This document shows, in pieces, positions 1-7,066 of a DNA stretch of 14,402 nucleotides. The stretch's first letter is position 1; each line of letters begins with the position of its first letter. A program made the translations under genes and the position numbers. The notes below the pieces were generated by a model. That model made no database searches, was not told where the DNA came from, and worked only from the letters and a program-made list of their open reading frames with translations. The stretch comes from Pelotomaculum sp. UBA5255 (lineage in GTDB: Bacteria; Bacillota; Desulfotomaculia; Desulfotomaculales; Pelotomaculaceae). The stretch is taken from assembly GCA_002408725.1 (NCBI GenBank), contig DHTR01000016.1, positions 1 through 14,402 of the forward strand, given 5' to 3'.

Positions 1-21
1 GAACGGAGACTGCGGGGTTGT

Positions 22-96
22 TCCGAGGTAGCTCAATGATGGAGCAACCGGCTGTTAACCGGTAGGTTGTAGGTTCGAATCCTACTCGGGGAGCCA
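22..96 (+). tRNA. tRNA-Asn (anticodon GTT), CCA encoded
   Basis: A complete cloverleaf is visible. The D arm is GCTC/GAGC (31-34 with 42-45). The anticodon stem is ACCGG/CCGGT with loop CTGTTAA and anticodon GTT at 54-56. The T arm is GTAGG/CCTAC around TTCGAAT, followed by discriminator G and an encoded CCA at 94-96. The acceptor stem is imperfect: TCCGAGG (22-28) faces TCGGGGA (86-92), leaving two adjacent mismatches (G4-G69 and A5-G68 in tRNA numbering). The other arms pair fully, so the gene is probably real, but the acceptor defect raises the possibility of a sequence error or a weakened tRNA. Confidence 0.93.
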
Positions 97-104
97 AAAT
101 TTAT

Positions 105-142
105 AAAAAAGAACTAGGCCGGAGTGCCGGTTCTTTTTTTTT
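105..142 (+). terminator. Rho-independent terminator after tRNA-Asn
   Basis: AGAAC pairs with GTTCT, and an inner GGC/GCC helix closes a short loop. The hairpin is preceded by a run of A and followed by nine T (about 134-142). It sits just after the tRNA and before the ctsR promoter, so it isolates the two transcription units. Confidence 0.85.
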
Positions 143-183
143 GGATTACCGCGAAGTCTTAAGGGCAAAAATAGTAAAAAGTA

Positions 184-211
184 TTGTAATTATATAAAAT
201 TCATTTATAAT
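184..211 (+). promoter_or_regulatory. Sigma-A type promoter of the ctsR operon
   Basis: A -35 box TTGTAA (184-189) and a perfect -10 box TATAAT (206-211) are separated by 16 bp. The predicted transcription start is near 218, directly before the CtsR-type operator. No other promoter is evident before mcsA, mcsB or clpC, so this one probably drives the whole operon. Confidence 0.7.
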
Positions 212-219
212 ATAGTTAA

Positions 220-236
220 GGTCAGTCAAGGTCAGA
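220..236 (+). promoter_or_regulatory. CtsR operator (heptad direct repeat)
   Basis: The direct repeat GGTCAGT-CAA-GGTCAGA has the 7-3-7 layout of the known CtsR box (RGTCAAA-NAN-RGTCAAA). It lies at about +3 to +19 of the predicted transcript, where bound CtsR would block the polymerase. This fits the autoregulation known for ctsR operons. The heptads deviate from consensus at one or two positions each, so affinity may be moderate. Confidence 0.8.
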
Positions 237-296
237 AATATTTTTTTAATATTTTCTTTGAAAGTTCTTTTTTGGGGGAAGGGGGTGGTTCCGGGA

Positions 297-758
297 ATGT
301 CTAATATTTCCGATATGATCGAGAGTTACCTAAAAAAGCTCCTTTCAGAAAGTCAGAAAGATTCCGTTGAGATCCGGCGCAGCGAGCTTGCGGTCCGCTT
401 CAGCTGCGTTCCTTCCCAGATTAATTATGTTTTAACAACCCGCTTTTCTACGGGACACGGGTATGTCGTGGAAAGCAGAAGGGGCGGGGGCGGATACATC
501 CGGATCGTCAGGATTCCCCTGGACCAGCGGAACGGATTAATCCTGGACATCAGCGATTTAATTGGAGATTCAATCCCCCAGCACGAGGCCGAAGGGCTGA
601 TTAAGCGCCTGCTGGAGGAAAAACTAATTACCCTTCGGGAGGCGCGGATCATGTTTGCAGCTGTAAGTGGTGATACTTTATACCAGGGCCTACCCTCCCG
701 GGAAGCGCTAAGAGCCTTGATTTTGAAAGCTATGGTTACGGCAGTATTAAGAGACTGA
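297..758 (+). CDS. ctsR: CtsR, transcriptional repressor of class III heat-shock genes
   Basis: This 153-residue protein has the usual CtsR length. CtsR is a dimeric winged-helix repressor of clp and other stress genes that releases DNA on heating and is then degraded. The N-terminal winged helix spans about residues 20-75, and its wing carries the RRGGGGYIRI motif (61-70); the tetraglycine loop is the known temperature sensor. The rest is the helical dimerisation domain. The ATG at 297 is chosen because AAGGGGGTGG lies 8 bases upstream and the family begins with the NISDxIE motif. An upstream in-frame TTG at 258 would add 13 residues unlike the family. It is first in the ctsR-mcsA-mcsB-clpC operon and follows a CtsR box, so it should repress itself. 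Confidence 0.96.
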   Translation: MSNISDMIESYLKKLLSESQKDSVEIRRSELAVRFSCVPSQINYVLTTRFSTGHGYVVESRRGGGGYIRIVRIPLDQRNGLILDISDLIGDSIPQHEAEGLIKRLLEEKLITLREARIMFAAVSGDTLYQGLPSREALRALILKAMVTAVLRD

Positions 759-811
759 TGCTGCAAGCCGGGGCAATAGGGTACCCATGCCGGCTAAAGG
801 AGGAATAAGGG

Positions 812-1339
812 ATGTTATGCGATCATTGCGGACAGCGGCAGGCAACAGTGCACCTAACTGAAATTACCAACGGACATAAAACTGAATCTCATCTTTGCCA
901 GGTTTGTGCCAGTGAAATCCAAGCCCAGGGGTTTGGGTTTGCCCCGCAGCTAAATCTTCATCATTTTATGGCGGGACTTTTGAATCACGAACTGGGCGGG
1001 GCCAATTACGGTCAACAGCAGGCCGACGGTGAAAAATGTGCGAGGTGCGGTATGGCCGAGGGGCAAATTATGAAACAGGGGCTTTTGGGCTGCGGTGACT
1101 GCTACCCTTATTTTGAAGAAAAAATGCAGCCACTGTTGCGGAGGATCCACGGCAATACCCGTCATACCGGCAAGGTTCCCGGTCGGACCGGGGGCCGCGC
1201 CCGGACGGTGAAAGAAATTGAAAATCTAAAAAACCGGCTCAGGGAAGCCGTGGGGCGCGAAGAATTTGAGCGGGCCGCTCAGTTTCGTGACGCCATCCGG
1301 CAGTTGGAAAAGACTCTGGAAGAGGGGGGTGAGGCCTGA
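812..1339 (+). CDS. mcsA: McsA, zinc-binding adaptor and activator of McsB
   Basis: This 175-residue protein has four CxxC pairs (C3/C6, C29/C32, C76/C79, C94/C97), which form the zinc-binding regions typical of McsA. A C-terminal UVR motif (about 130-168) contains the REEFERAAQFRD pattern also found in UvrB, UvrC and ClpC. McsA binds McsB, stimulates its arginine kinase activity and helps deliver CtsR and damaged proteins to ClpC. The start is secure: AAAGGAGGA lies 7 bases before ATG 812. Its stop TGA shares one base with the mcsB ATG, so the two partners are translationally coupled. Co-regulation by CtsR follows from the operon. Confidence 0.95.
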   Translation: MLCDHCGQRQATVHLTEITNGHKTESHLCQVCASEIQAQGFGFAPQLNLHHFMAGLLNHELGGANYGQQQADGEKCARCGMAEGQIMKQGLLGCGDCYPYFEEKMQPLLRRIHGNTRHTGKVPGRTGGRARTVKEIENLKNRLREAVGREEFERAAQFRDAIRQLEKTLEEGGEA

Positions 1340-2409
1340 TGCCAATTAAAGAAATCGTCAATCATCCCCACAGCCATTGGATGGATGCCGAAGGGGAGGA
1401 ATCGGACATCGTCATCAGCAGCCGGGTTAGGGTGGCTCGAAATCTTGCAGGGATACCTTTTCCGCACCTTTTAAAAAAGGAAAAGTCAAATGAGGTTATC
1501 CACGCCCTCCGTCTGGCCATTCAAAACGAGGAGGCAGCTGAGCTTCTCGGCAACCTTGAACTGTGCGCGTTAAGCGAATTAACACCATTGGAAAGACAGA
1601 TACTAGTGGATAAACACCTGATCAGTCCGGAATTTCTGAACAACTATGAAGCCAAGGCGGTCGTGCTGCGGGACGACGAAGTGGTCAGCATTATGGTCAA
1701 TGAAGAGGATCACCTGCGAATCCAGTGTCTCTTACCGGGCCTGTGCCTGAAGGAAGCCTGGAATATCATTGACAAAATTGACGATGGCCTGGAAAAAACC
1801 CTTGATTATGCATTTTCCGAAAAGTTGGGCTACCTTACTTCCTGCCCGACCAACGTTGGAACCGGAATGCGTGCGTCTGTAATGCTTCACCTGCCCGGGT
1901 TGAAACTGACCAAGCAACTCTACGGGGTCCTGAACGCGATCGGCAAACTGGGGCTGACCGTACGCGGGCTTTACGGGGAAGGTTCCGAGGCCCTCGGAGA
2001 TTTGTATCAAATCTCCAACCAGATTACCCTGGGCCAGTCGGAGGAGGATATCACCAACAACCTTATTTCCAGTACCCTACAGATCCTGAACCAGGAAAAG
2101 GCGGCGCGACAGGCCCTGTACCAGAACAGGCAGGAGATAATCGAGGATCGCGTCCACCGCGCCTACGGTACCCTTAAATATGCGCGGATCCTAACCCTGG
2201 AAGAGACCATGCGCCTTATTTCGGACCTGAGGCTTGGCGTGGCCTTAAACATCATTTCAGGAATCGGGATCAGGCTGTTGAACGAGTTAATGGTCAAAAT
2301 CAGGCCTGCTTTTTTGAAAAAAATCTCCGGGCAGGAAATGACGCCACCTCAAAGGCAGGTTTACAGAGCCGGGTTGATCCGCAAAGAACTGGAAGCCGTC
2401 CCTCAGTAA
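1339..2409 (+). CDS. mcsB: McsB, protein arginine kinase
   Basis: This 356-residue phosphagen-kinase homologue phosphorylates arginine in proteins, marking them for ClpC-ClpP and inactivating CtsR. Catalytic signatures are present: SSRVRVARN (27-35) for nucleotide binding, NEEDH (121-125) with the substrate-guanidinium glutamate, CPTNVGTGMRAS (169-180) with the active-site cysteine C169, and the RGLYGEGS loop (209-216). Length matches the family. The start codon overlaps the mcsA stop (TGATG). One oddity: the C-terminal phosphoarginine-sensing motif, recalled as RDxxRA in characterised McsB, reads RQVYRA here (339-344). Catalysis should be intact, but allosteric sensing of phosphoarginine could differ. 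Confidence 0.96.
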   Translation: MPIKEIVNHPHSHWMDAEGEESDIVISSRVRVARNLAGIPFPHLLKKEKSNEVIHALRLAIQNEEAAELLGNLELCALSELTPLERQILVDKHLISPEFLNNYEAKAVVLRDDEVVSIMVNEEDHLRIQCLLPGLCLKEAWNIIDKIDDGLEKTLDYAFSEKLGYLTSCPTNVGTGMRASVMLHLPGLKLTKQLYGVLNAIGKLGLTVRGLYGEGSEALGDLYQISNQITLGQSEEDITNNLISSTLQILNQEKAARQALYQNRQEIIEDRVHRAYGTLKYARILTLEETMRLISDLRLGVALNIISGIGIRLLNELMVKIRPAFLKKISGQEMTPPQRQVYRAGLIRKELEAVPQ

Positions 2410-2461
2410 AAGCGCGTTTAGTAGGGTAAAAGGGCCTGTCTTACAACAATATGGGGAGATG

Positions 2462-2497
2462 CAACCTTTTTCAACAGCCAAATGTTTTTAAAGGTTG
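2462..2497 (+). other. Weak hairpin in the mcsB-clpC gap
   Basis: CAACCTTT (2462-2469) pairs with AAAGGTTG (2490-2497), an 8-bp stem around a 20-base loop. There is no T run, so it is not a terminator. It lies 14 bases before the clpC ribosome site and could affect mRNA processing, or be chance. I see no convincing promoter in this 116-bp gap. Confidence 0.25.
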
Positions 2498-2525
2498 GTC
2501 CTTAACTACACGGAGGTAGATTTGG

Positions 2526-4961
2526 ATGTTTGGAAAATTCACCGAACGAGCTCAAAAAGCTCTTTTGTTAGCCAAAGAAGAAGCTAAAAAGACAGCTTAT
2601 CCTTATATTGGAACAGAGCACCTGCTGATCGGCCTGATTTTGGAAGGGCAGGGGATTGCGGCAAGGGTTCTGGCTGCGGTTGGTATGGACGCCGACAAGG
2701 TAAGGGCAGCCGCCACGCAAATGGTGGGGCCCACTAACGAGCAGCCTGCGGAGGAACCGTCCCTGACCTCCAGGGCGAAGAAAGTACTAGAGCTGTCCGT
2801 GGATGAGGCGCGTAAGTTGAGCCACAATTACGTTGGCCCGGAGCACCTGTTGCTCGGCCTGATCCGGGAAGGTGAAGGGGTTGCGGCCCAAATCCTGAGC
2901 GCCTACGGCGCGGATTACCGCAAGGTGCGGGCCACTGTCACCCATTTGCAGGGCAGCCAGACGCCCCAGGCGGAGGGGGGACCGGTCCCGGGTAGCGGTA
3001 AGACCAGCGAAACCCCAACCCTGGACCAATACGGCCGGGATCTGACCGTCATGGCCGGGGAGGATAAACTGGACCCCGTGGTCGGCCGGGATAAGGAGAT
3101 CGAACGGGTTCTCCAGGTTTTAAGCAGGCGCACCAAGAACAACCCGGTTCTAATCGGAGACCCCGGTGTGGGCAAGACCGCCATCGCCGAGGGGTTGGCC
3201 CAGCGGATCACCCAGGGCAACGTACCCGAAATTTTAGCTGATAAGCGGGTTATCACCCTGGATATGGGTACACTGGTGGCCGGCACCAAGTACCGGGGTG
3301 AATTTGAGGAGCGACTCAAAAAAATCATTGAAGAGATCCGGCAGTCCCCAAATATTATTATGTTTATTGATGAATTGCACACTCTCGTCGGCGCGGGCGC
3401 TGCTGAGGGCGCCATCGACGCGGCCAATATTTTAAAGCCGGCCCTGGCCAGGGGAGAACTGCAGTGCATTGGGGCTACCACTTTAGATGAGTACCGCAAG
3501 TATATTGAAAAGGATGCTGCCCTGGAGCGGCGTTTTCAGCCGATTACCGTGGCTGAGCCTACGGTTGAGGAAACAGTCGAGATTTTGAGAGGACTCCGGG
3601 ACAAGTACGAGGCGCACCACCGCGTGCGGATTAGCGATGAAGCCTTGGAGGCGGCAGCCAAGCTCTCCAGTCGCTACATCACGGACCGGTTCCTGCCTGA
3701 CAAAGCCATTGACCTGGTTGACGAGGCCGGCTCCAGGGTGAGGCTGCAGGCCCTTACCCCGCCCCCGGATTTAAAAGAAAAAGAGAAGGATCTGGAGCGA
3801 CTGCAAAAAGAAAAAGAAGCTGCAGTAAACGGCCAGGAATTTGAAAAGGCTGCAGAACTTCGGGATCAGGAGCAAAAAATGCGGGCCGAGCTGGAAAGCC
3901 GGAGGGATACCTGGAAGCAGCAGAAGCGCGGGGAAGAACTGGTGGTAGACGAGGACGACATTGCCCACATCACCGCCAGTTGGACCGGCATTCCCGTGAA
4001 AAAATTGGCGGAGGAAGAATCGGAAAGGCTCTTAAAAATGGAAGAAATCCTGCACCGGCGGGTGGTGGGGCAGGATGAGGCCATCCAGGCCGTGTCCAGG
4101 GCGGTACGGCGGGCCCGAGCCGGCCTGAAAGACCCGAAGCGCCCCGTCGGCTCCTTTATCTTCCTGGGACCCACGGGCGTGGGCAAGACCGAGTTGGCCA
4201 AAACCCTGGCCGATGTCCTCTTTGGGAGCGAGGATGCAATGGTCCGGTTGGATATGTCCGAATACATGGAGAAGTTTTCTGTCTCCCGCCTGGTAGGAGC
4301 CCCTCCAGGCTACGTGGGTTACGATGAGGGCGGGCAGCTGACCGAGGCCGTACGGCGGAGACCATACACCGTGATCCTGCTGGATGAAATTGAAAAAGCC
4401 CACCCCGATGTTTTCAATATTCTCCTCCAGGTGCTGGAGGACGGCAGGTTGACCGATGCCAAAGGCCGGCTGGTGGACTTTAGAAATTCCGTTGTGATCA
4501 TGACTTCAAACGTTGGCGTACAGACCATTAAAAGGGAAATGACGCTTGGTTTCCGCACCGGCGATGTCCGGGAAGCGGGATACGAGAGCATGAAGACCAA
4601 GGTGACCGAAGAACTTAGGCGGACCTTCCGCCCCGAATTTCTCAACAGGATTGACGAGACCATTGTCTTCCATGCACTCAACCCGGAACATATCCGAGAA
4701 ATTACAAGCCTGATGCTGAAAGAAGTTGCAGATCGGATGGCGGAAAACGAAGTGGAAATCGAAGTGACCGAACCCGTCAAAGACCTGCTGGCCAGAGAGG
4801 GTTTCGATGAAAACTACGGCGCGAGGCCGTTGCGGCGGGCTATCCTGCGTTTAGTCGAAGACCGCCTTTCCGAGGAGCTTTTAAGGGGAACCTTTGCGCG
4901 GGGAGACCGCGTGCTGCTTGATGTGCAGGATTCGAAAATAACTTTTAAAAGGATTTCCTGA
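2526..4961 (+). CDS. clpC: ClpC, HSP100 AAA+ unfoldase
   Basis: This 811-residue ClpC has the full family length. Two Clp-N repeats occupy about 1-145. The first AAA+ module has Walker A GDPGVGKT (211-218) and Walker B IIMFIDE (277-283). The middle domain holds a UVR motif (about 417-452, GQEFEKAAELRD), which separates ClpC from ClpA and ClpB. The second AAA+ module has Walker A GPTGVGKT (549-556), pore loop GYVGYD (595-600), Walker B VILLDE (616-621) and sensor-2 GARPLRR. The LGF tripeptide (674-676) is the ClpP-docking loop. With McsA/McsB it unfolds phosphoarginine-marked proteins into ClpP. GGAGG lies 9 bases before ATG 2526. It is last of the CtsR-controlled quartet. Confidence 0.98.
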   Translation: MFGKFTERAQKALLLAKEEAKKTAYPYIGTEHLLIGLILEGQGIAARVLAAVGMDADKVRAAATQMVGPTNEQPAEEPSLTSRAKKVLELSVDEARKLSHNYVGPEHLLLGLIREGEGVAAQILSAYGADYRKVRATVTHLQGSQTPQAEGGPVPGSGKTSETPTLDQYGRDLTVMAGEDKLDPVVGRDKEIERVLQVLSRRTKNNPVLIGDPGVGKTAIAEGLAQRITQGNVPEILADKRVITLDMGTLVAGTKYRGEFEERLKKIIEEIRQSPNIIMFIDELHTLVGAGAAEGAIDAANILKPALARGELQCIGATTLDEYRKYIEKDAALERRFQPITVAEPTVEETVEILRGLRDKYEAHHRVRISDEALEAAAKLSSRYITDRFLPDKAIDLVDEAGSRVRLQALTPPPDLKEKEKDLERLQKEKEAAVNGQEFEKAAELRDQEQKMRAELESRRDTWKQQKRGEELVVDEDDIAHITASWTGIPVKKLAEEESERLLKMEEILHRRVVGQDEAIQAVSRAVRRARAGLKDPKRPVGSFIFLGPTGVGKTELAKTLADVLFGSEDAMVRLDMSEYMEKFSVSRLVGAPPGYVGYDEGGQLTEAVRRRPYTVILLDEIEKAHPDVFNILLQVLEDGRLTDAKGRLVDFRNSVVIMTSNVGVQTIKREMTLGFRTGDVREAGYESMKTKVTEELRRTFRPEFLNRIDETIVFHALNPEHIREITSLMLKEVADRMAENEVEIEVTEPVKDLLAREGFDENYGARPLRRAILRLVEDRLSEELLRGTFARGDRVLLDVQDSKITFKRIS

Positions 4962-4997
4962 GATATTACGGGTAAAACTACAAAAAAGGGGTATAAA

Positions 4998-5020
4998 TAA
5001 GGATGACAGTTTTATCCTTA
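4998..5020 (+). other. Short inverted repeat between clpC and the next gene
   Basis: TAAGGAT (4998-5004) and ATCCTTA (5014-5020) can form a 7-bp AT-rich stem with a 9-base loop. There is no T run after it. It might be a weak processing or attenuation site; chance is possible. Confidence 0.25.
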
Positions 5021-5050
5021 AATCTCATCAAATAAGGAGCTAAAACAATC

Positions 5051-5518
5051 ATGAAAAGATCCCCCAACCTTTCTCTTCTGCTCATTGTTGGTGTCATTAC
5101 CCTGGGCATGGCGGTTTATGTGTATATCGTAGGGCAGTTTACAAAGGGGCCGTTTTTGCCTTCCCCTGTCGGCCAGATCCAACAACAGGACCGGACACCT
5201 GCAACGGAACAGCCCCCGGCGCAGTCCCAGACGTCCATGCAGGTTCCGGCGCCGGCACTGATATCTACGAATACAGCACAACTCGGGGGAGGGGAAGAGG
5301 TTAAAACCTGGATTGGGATCTACACCGGGAGAATCGACAACAATTTTATTGAAATTAAAGTGGGTGATGAAGCCAGGACCTTCCTTGCCCCGGTGGAATT
5401 AATCGGGGGCGCGCTGAATAAAGACGACCCCGTCCTCTTTGACTTCTACAAAAACAGCAGCGGACAGCTTGTGTTTGTGAGCTTTAAAAAGATGGCCCCG
5501 GCCGCCGGCAAGTCCTAA
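5051..5518 (+). CDS. Unrecognised membrane-anchored protein
   Basis: I do not recognise this 155-residue protein. Residues 1-6 are positively charged, and 7-28 form one hydrophobic segment, most likely an uncleaved signal anchor. Residues about 30-85 are a flexible linker rich in Pro, Gln, Thr and Ala. Residues about 86-150 look like a compact beta-rich domain (WIGIYTGRID, FIEIKVG, PVLFDFY, QLVFVSFKKM), probably outside the membrane. No cysteine or obvious catalytic motif is seen. AAGGAG lies 11 bases before ATG 5051. It is 89 bp after clpC with no clear promoter and is followed by a strong hairpin, so it may be the tail of the clpC transcript. A role in envelope stress would be speculation. 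Confidence 0.85.
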   Translation: MKRSPNLSLLLIVGVITLGMAVYVYIVGQFTKGPFLPSPVGQIQQQDRTPATEQPPAQSQTSMQVPAPALISTNTAQLGGGEEVKTWIGIYTGRIDNNFIEIKVGDEARTFLAPVELIGGALNKDDPVLFDFYKNSSGQLVFVSFKKMAPAAGKS

Positions 5519-5545
5519 CGCTATATTTCAGATCGGGCCAGTAAC

Positions 5546-5585
5546 AATTAACCCGGCTGCTCTTGCGAGCAAGCCGGGTTAATTT
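5546..5585 (+). terminator. Strong hairpin, probable terminator
   Basis: TTAACCCGGCT (5548-5558) pairs perfectly with AGCCGGGTTAA (5572-5582). The inner GCTC/GAGC helix closes a TTGC loop with one bulged A. About 15-17 bp in all. Only a short T stretch follows, so termination could be partial, but its place at the end of the 5051 gene and before the radA promoter supports the call. Confidence 0.75.
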
Positions 5586-5634
5586 GCAAAGTCAAGATCC
5601 AGGAATAAATAATTCTTTAGTCAGTGCAGGCCCC

Positions 5635-5663
5635 TTGTAGGAAGACGTCCCAAATGTTATAAT
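5635..5663 (+). promoter_or_regulatory. Promoter of radA-disA
   Basis: TTGTAG (5635-5640) and a perfect TATAAT (5658-5663) are spaced by 17 bp, about 37 bp before the radA start codon. It follows the hairpin at 5546-5585, so radA-disA appears to be its own transcription unit. The -35 box matches consensus only in TTG. Confidence 0.6.
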
Positions 5664-5699
5664 TTAGGAATACTAAACTAAACTTGGGGAATTTTGTCA

Positions 5700-7052
5700 A
5701 TGCGTGTAAAGACACATTACTGCTGCCAGGAATGCGGCCATCAGTCAACCCGTTGGCTTGGGCGATGCCCCGGCTGCGGGGTCTGGAACAGCCTCGTGGA
5801 AGAGATTAATCAGCCCCCTGGGACATTTGCGCCTGCGGGTACGGTTGGTGAACCGCCGCGTCCCGTTACCGAGGTGCCTGCCCTGGCCGAAGACCGCTTT
5901 CCAACAGAAATCGCCGAATTGGACCGGGTTTTGGGGGGCGGTATCGTCCCAGGGTCCTTGATTTTAGTGGGGGGAGATCCGGGTATCGGCAAGTCGACCC
6001 TGATGCTTCAGGCTGCTCACCTGCTCAGCCGCAGGCTGCAGGTGCTTTATGTTTCCGGGGAAGAATCGGCCCGTCAGATTCGGATCCGGGCTGACCGGCT
6101 GGGAGCGCTGTCGCGCGGCCTGTTGCTGCTTTGTGAAACCGACATTGACGCGGTGGAAGGCCATCTGCGGCAGCTGACTCCCCCGGTGGTCATTATCGAT
6201 TCCATCCAAACGATGTTTAAAGCCGGCATTCCCTCTGCCCCCGGCAGCGTGGGGCAGGTGCGGGAGTGTGCGGCTCAGTTGATGCGTCTGGCCAAGACCA
6301 CGGGAATATCCATTTTCCTGGTCGGGCACGTCACCAAAGAGGGTACTCTGGCCGGACCCCGGGTTCTGGAGCATATGGTGGACACGGTGCTCTACATGGA
6401 GGGAGACAGGCACCAGTTCTTTCGGATCCTCCGGGGAATGAAGAATAGGTTTGGTTCTACCCATGAAATCGGTATTTTTGAAATGAGCGGGAAAGGCCTG
6501 GTCGAAGTGGCCAACCCCTCCGCCCTTTTTTTAATTCAACGCGCCCAGACCGATGTGCCCGGGTCAGCCGTCGTGGCCGGCCTGGAGGGGACCAGGCCGC
6601 TCCTGGTTGAAATACAGGCCCTGGTATCACCAACGGGCTACGGTGTACCTCGCCGGATGACCGCCGGCGTAGACTACAACAGGGTTGCCCTGATTGCTGC
6701 TGTATTGGAAAAGCGGGTAGGCCTGAACCTGGGCAGTCAGGATCTTTACGTGAATGCCGTCGGAGGTGTAAAGCTCGATGAGCCGGCGGTGGATCTGGCC
6801 ATCGCCTGTGCGCTGGCCTCCAGTTTTAGAGATGTGCCGGTCGACCCGGCCCTTGTCTGCGCGGGAGAAATCGGCCTTACCGGCGAGCTCCGACCGGTAA
6901 CAGGAGTGGAAAAAAGAATCAAAGAAGCTTTCAAAATGGGCTTCAGCCGCTTTTTAACGGCCGCGCAAAGCGCCATCCCCGACCAGGAACAACCGGGGAT
7001 CATCACAGCGGACACACTGGCCGGGGCCCTGGAGTTGGCTTTAAAGGTTTGA
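5700..7052 (+). CDS. radA: RadA, DNA repair and branch-migration ATPase
   Basis: This 450-residue RadA (Sms) is a RecA-like hexameric motor that extends recombination intermediates. An N-terminal zinc finger C9-x2-C12 ... C23-x2-C26 is followed by Walker A GGDPGIGKST (91-100), the RadA-specific KNRFGST motif (248-254), and a C-terminal Lon-protease-like domain (about 270-450) without need for protease activity. Length is normal. ATG 5700 is preferred over an in-frame TTG two codons upstream because GGGGA is 9 bases from the ATG but only 3 from the TTG. Its stop lies inside the disA leader, giving a tight radA-disA pair, the same neighbours as in Bacillus, where DisA and RadA interact. Confidence 0.96.
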   Translation: MRVKTHYCCQECGHQSTRWLGRCPGCGVWNSLVEEINQPPGTFAPAGTVGEPPRPVTEVPALAEDRFPTEIAELDRVLGGGIVPGSLILVGGDPGIGKSTLMLQAAHLLSRRLQVLYVSGEESARQIRIRADRLGALSRGLLLLCETDIDAVEGHLRQLTPPVVIIDSIQTMFKAGIPSAPGSVGQVRECAAQLMRLAKTTGISIFLVGHVTKEGTLAGPRVLEHMVDTVLYMEGDRHQFFRILRGMKNRFGSTHEIGIFEMSGKGLVEVANPSALFLIQRAQTDVPGSAVVAGLEGTRPLLVEIQALVSPTGYGVPRRMTAGVDYNRVALIAAVLEKRVGLNLGSQDLYVNAVGGVKLDEPAVDLAIACALASSFRDVPVDPALVCAGEIGLTGELRPVTGVEKRIKEAFKMGFSRFLTAAQSAIPDQEQPGIITADTLAGALELALKV

Positions 7053-7066
7053 GGTGTGACAATAAA

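Noticed and set aside
1..21. End of another RNA gene before tRNA-Asn
   Set aside because: The 21 bases match no tRNA or 5S rRNA end that I can recognise, and there is too little sequence to judge.
2915..3499. 194-codon minus-strand open frame
   Set aside because: Fully antisense to the ClpC first AAA+ domain, with low-complexity Ser/Arg/Pro composition typical of a shadow frame.
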